A DNA stretch of 64,000 nucleotides, taken from positions 51,867,009-51,931,008 of the forward strand of contig CM068585.1 in NCBI GenBank assembly GCA_035048485.1, given 5' to 3'. Shown one piece after another: positions 48,241 to 58,113 of the stretch; the stretch's first letter is position 1; each line of letters begins with the position of its first letter. Under the pieces are notes generated by a model, which was given only the letters and a program-made list of their open reading frames with translations, did no database searches and was not told where the DNA came from. Source of the DNA: Pteria penguin. Lineage: Eukaryota; Mollusca; Bivalvia; Pterioida; Pteriidae. A program made the translations under genes and the position numbers.

Positions 48241-50452
48241 TATAATAATAATAATTGAATTAATGAAAAGAATAATAATGATGATAATCATGGTGTTCAT
48301 ATATGATGAAAAATAGCTAAATTAAAAAAAAAATTATAAATACATACAAATAAGAATAAATACATAAGTAAATTATAAATAAATAAACAAATAAGAAATA
48401 AATACATAATTTTATTAATTCAAAATAAATAAATGAAATAGAAATAGAATGTAATTTTCCTAGGATCTATATAGTATAAACTGACGAAGTTTTTCATAAA
48501 TACCTAAGTGCATGTCTGCGCGGTGATTTCCATTATTATATTACATATGAAACCCTTAATGCAGTGTCATTTTAACATCACATCTAATGCACGTATATGC
48601 GGCATTTGCGGTAATTTAATTAGATTCCTTTTATTTGCTCCATCCGTACCACTGTAAAGAGAATTACAAATATAATCATGTGAACGCGCGACTGGACTGA
48701 GCGCACGCGGGAATAAATCGCGTTAACGCGAAATTCCTCCCGCGTTAACGCAAGGAGCGCACGCGCGTCCGGTCGAGCAGTCCTAGCACGTGTGCTAAAG
48801 CAGTCCTCGTGACCGCTTTTCGCGTTAACGTGAATGTTATGTTAGGACTGCACCCATCTGTATGTGAACCCCTGTGATGGAGTGAGATCAGGTACCCGGG
48901 GAGAGAGAGCATCTCCTGCTTGCTAGCAACACCCGTCACATATACCCCGTAGAAAGAGTCAAATCGTGTGACTTCCATATGTATCTATATATGGAGAAGT
49001 CGAAGTAGGTAGTCTTCTAGTATAGAAGGTGTCAAATCTGTGTAAAGTGATCGGAATCGGTCTCAGTCCAGAATATCATTTAAAAGTCTGGATAACGAGA
49101 TATCATATGGAGTAATAAGAGTCTCGTAACGACCGTAGAACTTCCTCAGTGACGATGCTAGTCTAGCACATATATAACCCTGGTTGAGCAGCTTAACTGA
49201 AAGTCGCCTAGCCCTCAGAACAAAGTCATTGTAATTTGAACATGCTCTGGAATAACGTATTAACTGAGATATGAATACGCGGTATGCGGGCGATGATGGA
49301 ATGTTGCTACTTATGAAAGGAAAGTTTGTGCATGTTCTAGTATATTATTTATATTCATGTATTGTATGGTTCCATGGTGACTTCTGCCACATAACTGAGC
49401 CAGTAACTCCTCTTTTTTCGTTGTGTGAGATATACGCATCAGAACAATCTTTATCATCATTGGTATCGACTTCACCTTAATATCAATTTATTGCGATGAA
49501 GGAAAATAAAATCTCAATACACTTTTAAATACGTTTAATAGCGACCAGTCGATAGAGGATTGTAATTCTTCCATGAGATCTGATTCCGACCGGTTTATTT
49601 ATAAGTGTACTATTGCTTACTTATTTTGCTATATCATTTTTTATATTGAACAATCTAAGAAAGTAAAACTGATACATGGTTTGAAATTTAAATAAAAAAA
49701 TACCAAGAATAAAACCAAGAAAATGAAAAGCTTTTCAACACATTTTCAATGTGTTATAAATGAATAAATGAGAATGAATTTATTGAGTGACACAACACAA
49801 ATTATATAATACTTTAAATGGCATTTATATAGCGTGGTTGTAGCTTGAACTAATACCAATCGCCAAATCTTATAGATATCCTACCTTTGATGAACTTGAG
49901 AGTTTTTCTTTCCTGAATGATTGATTGGTGTTTTACGTCGCTTTCAACAATTTTTTCAGTTATTACTCGACATGGAAGCAGGATGTAAACATAGTGGCGC
50001 AACCCGGGAATCGAACCCGGATGGTCGGCGCCTCAGTCAATGCGCTTAACCACTACACCAAGCCTGCCCCTTGCTGGATGGTAATATAATCATACTCAAC
50101 AATTTTACTAATATCGCTACATTGTCACTGGAGTCTGAATCGGGTCGTCTACACCTCAAGTCATGTGCTGAAACTCTACTCTAAGTATGTCCCTACTTAC
50201 CTCATTATCTTTTATTATTCATTTAGAAGAGCAATGGAAAACAAAGGAGCTGAACGAATCACCCATCCACATGTAATTAATATGGACGAAACGGCTGGTG
50301 ATGGACTGTATGCAGAAATTCATGGCGGTAATTCGGTGGTTTTTGAAAATCATAACAATCAATATGGCGGAGATGATGATGTTAATGAAGATGATGATGA
50401 TTGTGGACCATACAGTCATCTTGAATCAAACCGAATCATTATATTACAATAG
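37618..50452 (+). CDS. Receptor-family copy 3: single-pass membrane protein with Tyr-motif tail
   Basis: Six exons: 37618-37846, 42170-42274, 42756-42786, 45133-45269, 46561-46627 and 50227-50452. All have GT/AG introns and consistent phases (1,1,2,1,2), totalling 795 nt or 264 residues. Order: signal peptide (about 1-29), eight-Cys module (CPEDEFSW, SYHC, VEFC, FCPLFDI, KGCP, TNTLYKYPSC), Thr/Ser-rich stalk, TM segment CTVFLLILLTIPVLAYALHI, then a tail. The tail has GLYAEIH, an acidic run (GGDDDVNEDDDD) and PYSHLE; the two YxxI/L motifs could be phosphotyrosine docking sites. Exon 1 nearly equals that of copy 2, whereas exon 2 and everything downstream differ. Introns are inflated by MITEs, SINEs and Penelope elements. 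The function is unknown; a cell-surface receptor is inferred. Confidence 0.8.
38055..38672 (+). mobile_element. GTTAAC-rich MITE family C, truncated copy C3
   Basis: Right half of the element, ending in GTTATGTTAGGACTGCACCT then CACTG and a TA (38673-38674). The left half is missing, and the left edge abuts the inverted-repeat arm. It includes a (TTA)n run at 38217-38256. Confidence 0.75.
38878..39115 (+). mobile_element. Degenerate tRNA-derived SINE (type 1)
   Basis: Head GCTCTGTTCGGCTTAGTGTA, box B region CGAGTTCCACTACC, then GACAGTAAAACCTGAGGTC and GTAGATGCCGTCACCATATA. Strongly diverged; in intron 1 of receptor copy 3. Confidence 0.65.
40359..40427 (+). repeat. (TTATTATTATTG)n higher-order microsatellite
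   Basis: About six regular 12-base units of TTATTATTATTG. The regular G every 12 bases shows amplification of a mutated trinucleotide block. Confidence 0.95.
41219..41708. mobile_element. MITE family D with AAGTGCACTT subterminal repeats
   Basis: 490 bp flanked by TA (41217-41218, 41709-41710). Left end CAGTTGGGTGCAGTCCTAAC, right end on the reverse strand TAGTTAGGTGCAGGTCCTAA. Subterminal DNA is built from AAGTGCACTTGA and AAGTTTACTT-like palindromic motifs. It shares the terminal GGTGCAGTCCTAA core with family C but nothing internal. Inside intron 1 of copy 3. Confidence 0.8.
42933..44950 (-). mobile_element. Penelope-like family B, longest copy (B2), decayed
   Basis: Minus strand, in intron 3 of receptor copy 3. 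From the 5' side: YNYKEFLQFLDLINSACLPQ and PCACSSS (CxC), GHVITDY (44950-44760). A broken RT region follows with GIPIGTNCAPLLADIFLYSY, then CRYIDEFLSI, where the second catalytic Asp of YxDD is Glu. The post-RT region is NDDFNFAITKFPFI. The 3' UTR carries the dispersed module (43060-43130) and ends at CATCATCTTTA. Several frameshifts and stops; non-functional. The N-terminal CxC recalls the Naiad-like group of Penelope elements, but this is a memory-based suggestion. Confidence 0.8.
45629..45785 (+). mobile_element. tRNA-derived SINE (type 2)
   Basis: GGGGGCAGACTTGACGTAGT, box A-like AGTGGTTAAGCGC and box B GATTCGATTCCCGGG, then TTACCTTCTGCTTCCATGTT. In intron 4 of receptor copy 3, same strand. 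Confidence 0.8.
47625..49330 (-). mobile_element. Penelope-like family B, copy B3, inserted into A2
   Basis: Antisense copy flanked by CATG (47621-47624 and 49331-49334), consistent with a 4-bp target duplication. It covers the 3' UTR and part of the post-RT region and is itself split by family C copy C2. Confidence 0.85.
47745..48860 (-). mobile_element. GTTAAC-rich MITE family C, complete copy C2, inserted into B3
   Basis: 1116 bp with TA at both sides (47743-47744, 48861-48862). The sequence AGCA-TA-TGTGAACC of the uninterrupted B2 copy confirms the empty site. Reverse orientation relative to C1. Internal (AAT)n at 48149-48256. Subterminal GTTAACG motifs on both sides. Confidence 0.95.
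49920..50071 (-). mobile_element. tRNA-derived SINE (type 2), well preserved
   Basis: Minus strand AAGGGGCAGGCTTGGTGTAG, TGGTTAAGCGC and box B GGTTCGATTCCCGGG, then ATCCTGCTTCCATGTCGAG and GACGTAAAACACC. In intron 5 of receptor copy 3. Confidence 0.85.
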
Positions 50453-50767
50453 CAACGAACTCGCGTTTATGTAACATTTATTAACACTGGATATGTTATG
50501 CACATATTATTTATATATTAATCATCAAAATGATGAAAGTTGTATATTTCAGTTGTACTGTTTATATTGTTGCCTCTGTGTTAAAAAGGGGACAAAGTAT
50601 GCCTGCATACCTGCTGAGTAGCTGAGAACTTGTAGCTTATATTTCACATATAATTTTATAAATATACTTGTATATAAACTTGTGGTTCTTAGTCAAAACT
50701 ACAACATCTGAGAAAACATTACTGTTCGCTAGATTTTTTCTAAAGTTCACGTTTCATGGTTCTTTTT

Positions 50768-50773
50768 AATAAA
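50768..50773 (+). terminator. Possible poly(A) signal of receptor copy 3
   Basis: AATAAA 316 bp after the stop codon at 50450-50452, the first canonical hexamer noticed downstream. Confidence 0.4.
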
Positions 50774-52585
50774 AGCATAACAGAATATAAACAGTTATAG
50801 TTGAAACATTTTGCTGCCACACTTTCGTTTCATTTGTAGCACAATACGGAAGGATCAAGATATTAAGCATTACGATATGTAGAATACTTCCGTTTATTGT
50901 GGTTCAAAATTTCCGTCAGTGGCTGTATTTTCAACATAAAATTAGAACTTCAATGGGTACTTAATGCGCTCCTTTACAGAAAATTTGCTTTGTAATGCTG
51001 AGGCATATCATTTTCGAAAACAAAACGATTCCACCTATAACACCCGGTTAATGACAAATCCAAATATTAAGATTGGGAAATCTAGATATTTAGATTATAG
51101 ATTTATAGTTGATAAAACTGGATTTGAAAGAAATATGTCTTACATTTATTTACCTAGGCAAAGTCTCGTCGTCTCCCGTCTCTGGCTTCCTAATTTAAGA
51201 AATTTTAAGCAAGAAAGCATGCGTGTTACACAAGTGTTATATTCTTAGGACTAGGTGTCTAGCAAGTACCAGTGGCACACATGAAACCATAAATGATGAA
51301 GTTTAATAGCTCACGCAAATAATGAATGCTCTTCTACTATATAATAATAATAAACAAACCTCTTTATATAACGATATTAGCGGTGAGATCTATTTTGGTT
51401 TCTTCAGCACAGCCAGAAATGTGCATTTTCGAGTTCAACTAGACCGGACTCGCGCTGGAATTAATAGCCTTAGCATGATTCCCCACAGCAGACTAAAGCC
51501 AAGAGCCCACTTAGATCAGATCAGGTCGAGTATGTCTGGCCTGTGTACTTATGCAACTCAAAACCAACAAGTTTCATTTGATAAACAAGAATATATAACA
51601 TGTTTCATTTGTATACGATATATTCTTTATTCTTATTTACTTGTTTTGTTTTGAAAATTGGTGTACATGTTTGCGTTGGAAAACATAAAACCATGATATA
51701 CCGTCCACAGATGTATTACTACATTTTAAAGACTCTTTGTGGTCCTGACTGCTCCAACATACTATCAATTACAACCTCCAATGCTCTCAATCTCGATCTG
51801 AAATTTCATATTAAAGACGATTTGTAGTCTCTGCCATTCAAGTGCGCCATTTCTATAATGAAATTGAACCAACAAAACTGACAAAGTATATGACGTACCA
51901 CCATTGTACCATGCAATATGCTTTATAGCATATTATTTCAACTCGCCGCACCGTAGGAGAACTGCTTGTCCTCTGTTTACGATACCATGTCATGTAACTC
52001 ATGTCCGAATTAATTTGTGACTAATAATTTATGTCAACTTTAAGAATATCAAAATTCTTATGTTCTTGCAGTAAGCGTCTAGGAAGAATTTTAAACATGA
52101 CGTTGTCCGTCCCTTAGCAACGAGGATCTTAGAGGCAATTTCAAAGAGAAAAAAGACGTTTGTTACATTGGATTGGAATGGGGATAAACGTACTGCGATT
52201 TGATTGTTTCCGACAGGTATACCGGGGTTAGATCGTTCGAAAAAGAGTTTTCCTTATGACGCATGCATCTATCCCCTTAACAATAATACTGATTCAGCTC
52301 AGATCTTTTCATATCTTTATGTGCATTACAAATACTAATGAGAATAGGGAACTGGTGAGAAAAGTTTTTGAGCATTCTGTTTGGGCAATAAAAGTATGTC
52401 TAGCATCAAAGCGATCTTTTTTTTTTTATTTTTGTCTGTATCATCTAGTTAATTACCTTACATTTTCTTTGAACATTAAATGCATCATAGAAAAAATTAG
52501 CAGGTTTATAATCATTTCTACTAACTCACTGAGAGAATTGGTGATATACGAAATGATACTATTTGATGTATTTCTTGATTTATAG
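50774..52585. other. No supported gene
   Basis: Several open frames (50964-51248, 51322-51654, 52256-52585) have starts but no recognisable domain, no paralogue in the window and biased composition. Not called. Confidence 0.35.
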
Positions 52586-52723
52586 CAGTCAGACGACTCG
52601 GCTTTGGACAAAGTTATAGTATCACATTCAAAACACACCCCGACATTTGGAGTGACATTCACAATGGACGATGAAACCATAATTCAGAAACATTCGTATG
52701 CTATTTCTGAATTAATTCAATAA
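52586..52723 (+). CDS. Orphan candidate terminal exon (45 residues)
   Basis: After an acceptor (TTGATTTATAG) a frame reads QSDDSALDKV ... HTPTFGVTFTMDDETII ... ISELIQ then TAA. Composition is hydrophilic and gene-like. It has no start and no partner exon that I could identify. It could be an alternative tail exon of the neighbouring receptor locus or a relic. Its last 12 codons recur, degraded, near 52965-52993 in the tandem duplication. Confidence 0.25.
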   Translation, partial: QSDDSALDKVIVSHSKHTPTFGVTFTMDDETIIQKHSYAISELIQ

Positions 52724-53205
52724 TCCTATGACAACCTTACGTACAATAGTAGACTCTCGTGTTCGCCACATTTTGTATGGTTTTTTTTCCTACAAAATGC
52801 ACGTTACGTCATAGTCTTTTTTGTTTTGTTTTGTTTGTTAGCTTTTTTTTCCTTTGGTTTTCTTTTTTGTTGGTTTTTTTTTTTTTTGTTATAGCACATC
52901 AAGTTTAGTCTTAAAATATTTAGTTATGAATAGCAACTTTCGACTAGACATTCACACGTTTATAGCATATGCTGTTTCTGAATTAATTCATTAATCCAAT
53001 GAAAACTTTACTTACGATAATGGACTTTCGTATTTGCCACATTCTGATTTTTTTCTACAAAATGCACATGTTACGTAATAGACTTGTTTGTTTTGTTCTG
53101 TTTTGTTTTGGTTTTTTTTTTTCATATTTATATATATATTTTTATATATTTTATATTTAATTATAAACAACAACTTTCGATTAAATCTTCATAGTTTTTA
53201 TAGCA
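52684..53205 (+). repeat. Diverged tandem duplication, unit about 280 bp
   Basis: Blocks GCTATTTCTGAATTAATTCA, GACTCTCGTGTTCGCCACAT and CTACAAAATGCACGTTACGT in the first unit recur as GCTGTTTCTGAATTAATTCA, GACTTTCGTATTTGCCACAT and CTACAAAATGCACATGTTAC in the second. T-rich runs follow each. Confidence 0.75.
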
Positions 53206-53604
53206 TTGTCAACATATAAATATAGAGGCAGATAAATACAATCCATACTTGTCCTTGAGTAAATAGGTGAATTTAAGTTTTGCGTAGGAATGCATTAATT
53301 ACGATGTACCAACCAACGCCCACACAAATTTAATTAATTGAACAACATGATGTTAAGATCAGTCTAATATGTAGTTCACGTCTCATAGTTAGCATTACTT
53401 GGGTTATTAATTTTAACATTCATTCTGTATCACTTAAAGTGTTATAGGAGGAAATTTGATGTTTGCGTTAAACGTCGCCGGAATGTGTTAAAGAACACAT
53501 ATTGAAAAGAAGGAGGCCCACGATGATGTCGATTTCCATTCAAGATATAGAACAATTTATTCGAGCGGACACCTAACACATCAGATAATTAGCAGACACC
53601 CTTA

Positions 53605-54115
53605 ACGACAATTAAAATCACTAATAAGTGAAAATACCATCATACAAAGTAGACGGCAGCTAAGGAATCTCAAACGATTATTAACCAAAGCAAAATTCCA
53701 TCCACTGGAAAATGATCAAAATTTCAGTGAACAAAAATGCAATGACAAACTCTGCGGAACTTGTTCCTATATCCATACTAGACAATCAATACCCACTAAA
53801 CCGGCTGCGCAATTTACACTAATGCAAATATGGATAGCAAATTATCAAACTTGATTTATTGTATAAAGTGCAATAATTGCGAGGAAATATACATAGGACA
53901 AACAGGAGATCGGATAATTGACCGCACGCGTGTCCACCACCAACAAATCAACGAAATTACGTACAGACAAATTCCGTTGAGCGCACATCTTGATTCGTGC
54001 TCCGGTGTTGTTTTTAAAATATTTCTATTTTATAAATTAAAAACTAATGATAAAAACTTAAGGGAAGCTAAAGAAAGAACTGTTTTTATTAAAATTCAAA
54101 CCATTATTAAATGGA
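53605..54115 (+). mobile_element. Penelope-like element C-terminal fragment with GIY-YIG endonuclease
   Basis: Frame 1 up to about 53818 gives RRQLRNLKRLL ... CNDKLCGTCSYIHT. After a frameshift the second frame gives NLIYCIKCNNCEEIYIGQTG, RIIDRTRVHH and AHLDSCSGV, then KNLREAKER. This is the zinc-finger-like linker plus GIY-YIG nuclease of canonical Penelope elements. The RT domain is absent. Family A and B copies do not show this C-terminal domain, so a different Penelope lineage is likely. Confidence 0.8.
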
Positions 54116-54499
54116 CATCTATAGATTTTGAATTTGAATTTGAATTTATATTAATTATGCTTAATGTTTATACATTTTCATATGCTATAGATTAACTGCC
54201 CTTTAATTGTAGTTGTGGCGTCACAAGTCATAACGTTATTAGCAACTATTGTTTATTTTACTTTATCACCTGAAGATTTTCATAAGACATGAAAGCGCTA
54301 GTGATAAAAATGCAAAATCTTTAGTTGTCTTTCTTTATTGTCGAAAAAATACACTCTGTATACAAACAAACATTTTGAGATATTTATATATGAAAATACA
54401 CTCTGTATACAAACATTTTATCAAATATATATATACTGAATGGAATCTCTTATTTTTTTTTTTCGTTAATAGACGAGTGTACTATGAGAAGTTTTAACT

Positions 54500-56130
54500 G
54501 AAATACTTTATACTGAAAAACATTATCTATATATATCACGTATAGACTGAAAAGGAATCATATGTTTACTATAAAGAGACAAAAAGTAAGCGGTTCATAT
54601 CTGCACTTCTATGGTTACTTACTAGTTATGTATTAATATTATGTACGACAGAAAATGCACTAGTACACACCCTCACATATATATGAGTTTAGAGGTTTAA
54701 TGCCCTTCTTTATACAACATCAGCGTGTTGATAACCTTTATTACTATCACGTGTCTTAGGTGCATTATTGTAGTGGGAATTTTTAGTTTAAAGAGATACT
54801 GAAAACGGAAACGCTGTAAACACTTCACCGGTAGGGGTGATCCCAGAATACAAAGCTGATGCAGAAGCGTCGACTATACAAATAAATGGTTGACTAGCTC
54901 TATCAAATACTGCAAATATATGTCCCAATGAAATGCTTACAATGCGCTAGGTTACTTGTGAATTTGATTTTAAATAAAGACAATTTCGATCACTTAAAAC
55001 TCAATAGAAAAAATGAAAACCCACATGAAATCTACACACTGTGCTTTCCAAGGTTTAAGTATTAGCATCTGTTTCATTATACTGAATACAAAAGCATTAT
55101 ATTACAGATATCGCTTACGCTGTTTCCCCTATAAAGGTGTGTTTTTCTGAATATTGCAAATGCTGCTCGTTCATTTATTTTGAGACTTACCCTCACAGAG
55201 GAATATCTGAAAATTCCCAGTGGTAATTTTAAAATGACCAGAGATTGACTTCATGGAAGTTTGTGTTCACGGTTTGTCATATCTATTTGTTTTAAATGTT
55301 GCACCATACCTGACATACTTTATAGTGAAGAACAATATCTATAATTGACTCGTATAAACTTAAAATCAATAATATGTTTTACTATAATATATAAAAAGTA
55401 AGCGGTTCATATCAGCACTTCTATGGCTAGTTACTAGATATGGATAAATATTATGTACGACAGAAAATGCACTAGCACACACCCTCGCATATATATGAGT
55501 TTAGAGGTTTAATGCCCTTCTTCATACATCATCAGCGTGTTGATAACATTTATTACTATCACGTGTCTTAGGTGTATTATTGTAGCGGGGATTTTTAGTT
55601 TAAAGAGATACAGAAAACGGAAACGCTACACCTGTAGGGGTGATATCAAAATACACAGCTGGTACAGAAGCTTCGATGATACAAATAAATGCTTTACCAG
55701 CGCTATCAAACACTGCAAACACGTGCCCAGATGAAATGATTTCTGATAATGCACTAGGTGGCTTGTATTTGTTTTTTTAAACAAAGACAATTTCGATCAC
55801 AGCGAAATTTGGGTAAAATGAAAAAAAAAAATGAAAACCGGCATGAAATCTACACACTGTTTCCCAACGTTTAAGTATTGGCCTCTCGTTTCATTATTCT
55901 TTATACAAAGTATTTAGATTATAGATTTCGCTTACACGGTTTCCCCTATAAAGGTGTGTTTTTCTGAATATTGCAAATGCTGCTCGTTCATTTAAACTTT
56001 TGATACTAACCCTCAAAGCAATATCTGAAAATTCCCAGTAGTAATTTTAAAATTACCTGAGCTTGACTTGATGCAGGCTGTGTTCACGGTTAGTTCTATG
56101 TAATTGTTTTAAATATTATACGAAAACAAC
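54500..56130 (+). repeat. Tandem duplication, two units of about 815 bp, carrying a TM-like exon
   Basis: Units about 54500-55315 and 55316-56130 align along their length (for example AAAAAGTAAGCGGTTCATAT, CATATATATGAGTTTAGAGG, TTTCCCCTATAAAGGTGTG in both). The exon-like frame is open in the second unit and interrupted by TGA in the first. Confidence 0.85.
55536..55734 (+). CDS. Candidate TM plus basic tail exon (terminal), duplicated
   Basis: After acceptor CATCATCAG the phase-2 frame reads VLITFITITCLRCIIVAGIF followed by SLKRYRKRKRY (stop-transfer-like), then a 40-residue Cys/Lys-containing tail ending HVPR and TGA. The upstream copy (from 54732) has TGA right after KRY and is dead. No ectodomain exons were found upstream. 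It may be a remnant of a receptor-family member or of an unrelated membrane protein. Confidence 0.3.
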
Positions 56131-56559
56131 TAAATTCTGTTGAAAGAAACTCTCAATTTTTATGTTATCTGGTTATAATATATAATATATTGCAAACGTA
56201 ACATTAATGCAAATTGCTATACTTTTTTTGTACTCAGGACTACCAAGAAGACGTTAATCACCTTTCGCTTGTGTTCATTTGCCACACAGTTCTTTTGCCT
56301 GGACAGTGAACTTAAAGAAGACGCAGGTTAGAATTTCTGTAACTTCGTACATTTCTCTTAAATCAGATCATTATTTCTTTTGGAAACACCTGTCACGGAA
56401 GTTATACTAAATAGATTAATATATATAGATCGATGAAGACATGTTTCTGAGAGAACAGCAAGGGATGAGCATTGTCAGAGACAGACGGTGTATAATTTAA
56501 TTTATACGAAGCGGGTTAAACTGAAAAAAAAATCAAGATGAAAAATGCTGTAATACCAT

Positions 56560-56740
56560 TTTTTCTCAACTCGATATATATGTACTTTCAAATAAAGAAT
56601 GCCCTACATGTCTTTGCAATACGTCTTGCTGGGCCTACAGTATAGAACTTAAAATATCTACAGAAAATGACTGAATGAAACAATTTTTTGTTTTTGTAAA
56701 ATTATACCACTCTGCAATTTCATCCCAGAATTTATACATA
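56560..56740 (+). repeat. Dispersed repeat, inverted partner at 62865-63030
   Basis: TACGTCTTGCTGGGCCTACA, TTAAAATATCTACAGAAA and a CCACTCTGCAATTTCATCCC block recur in order on the minus strand at 62865-63030. Class unknown. Confidence 0.5.
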
Positions 56741-58113
56741 TTAGGCCTGTCATAAATTGAGCACATGCATGAATATCATCGATGGGATTCAATTTATTGT
56801 TTACAACAAAATTTAATGACCAAATCTGGCAACACACCCTTGTACTTTTTAAATGTCTGTCGTTAATACTACATATACTATATACAACATTCACATGCCA
56901 AAGATAAAAAGGATAAAATTTATATGTGTAAAGAAAGAATTTTACAGCGTGAAACAAAGTGCATTTTATCGTTTTTGCATAAATAATCTTCACACAACTA
57001 GTTGTGCAGGTTTCAGTAGACTATATTGTCAGTGTCATAGAGTATCTTATGTCACTGCGTACACAAAAAGTTTTATATTAAACAATTAAGCGGCTGATAC
57101 ATTGACTACATTTCGTTACATTACACTGTAAGATTTCCACTGGATAATACCACGGCATTTACTTATCCTATACTATTATTATATGTCATCCCTTTAAAAA
57201 GACAGAATCGTGTTCTATTTATATTAGCGCAATGAAACATTTAAAGTTCTACATTTAAATATAACATTCAAGCTATTTATACGTGCAATCCATCTTTTTA
57301 CGAGTAATCAATAAAACTATCGTAGCAGTAGAACTCATTTAGAGTTGTGATAGTCACATGTAATTAAACTACAATGCTGGTGCACGATGATTTACTTCTA
57401 CATCAATTATATTAAGTGTATGATGAAAAGTGTTAGTTTATGGTTTGTGTTTGTTTTACTTAATATTCAGTATTTATTTCATCGCTGCACGTTTCATTTG
57501 TAGATGATATTCAATGGCCGTGAAAGATAAATTTAGATTAACAGAAAGGAATGACTGAGGTAAAACAATAATGTGCGACTTGTATTAATTTACTGTAACA
57601 TATGAACAATTCTACAAGCTTTTGTGTTTTTAATTCATGCTCAAAATTAAGTAACTACGCAAACCTTGTAGTAGATAATGCGCATTCAGTGAGAGCATAC
57701 GCGGAAACCTATGGTGTTTTTATCAAAATTTAGATATCGTCCATATTTCGGAAGCCCGGTTTTGATAGCAAGAGTAATGACATCATGATCTCAATTCATT
57801 TCTTCATACAGTGAAGTCTGTTTTAGCGGCCACCTCTGTTTATAAAGGTCACATTTTTAATTCCCAATTTGAATGTTTTCCTAGATAATTGACCTCTGTA
57901 TAAAGGCCACCTGTCCATAGAGGTCACTTTTCACTCTACACATAGCTAACCTTAATACACAGATTTGACTTAATACAGCATGATTGACTCAACGGCCAGT
58001 CGTTGTAGCTCGATGCGTGTGCATTCAATATTGTTTGGTCATATATTTAAAACCTCAGAATGATACAGGACTATTAGACATCAATTTATAATGATTCCTT
58101 TGTTGTTTTACAG
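56741..58113. other. Upstream region of receptor copy 4, start exon not identified
   Basis: Should hold the promoter and first exon of copy 4. One candidate is an ATG at about 57421 followed by hydrophobic codons (KSVSLWFVFVLLN), but its donor would be phase 2 and does not fit. 57813-57935 holds alternating GGCCACCTCTG / TAAAGGTCAC / GACCTCTG motifs, a dispersed-repeat pattern. Confidence 0.3.

Larger units (their letters stand above)
46673..49425 (+). mobile_element. Penelope-like family A, 5'-truncated copy (A2), split by B3
   Basis: 46673-47203 encodes the post-RT region (YDKREEFGFPIVNF, LPSYDIYISQLVR, FGPSTALCRLLL) without frame breaks. The 3' UTR runs to 47624, is interrupted by family B copy B3, and resumes at 49331-49425. 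The unsplit homologue at 36270-36370 confirms the empty site. It sits about 45 bases after the TM exon of receptor copy 3. Confidence 0.85.

Noticed and set aside
50964..51248. 94-codon frame ending VTQVLYS
   Set aside because: No recognisable domain, no splice context and no duplicate in the window.
56236..56326. Exon-like open segment between TACTCAG and GTTAGA (TTKKTLITFRLCSF...)
   Set aside because: Splice-like ends, but no phase-compatible start or partner. It could be a 5' UTR exon of receptor copy 4 but cannot be supported.
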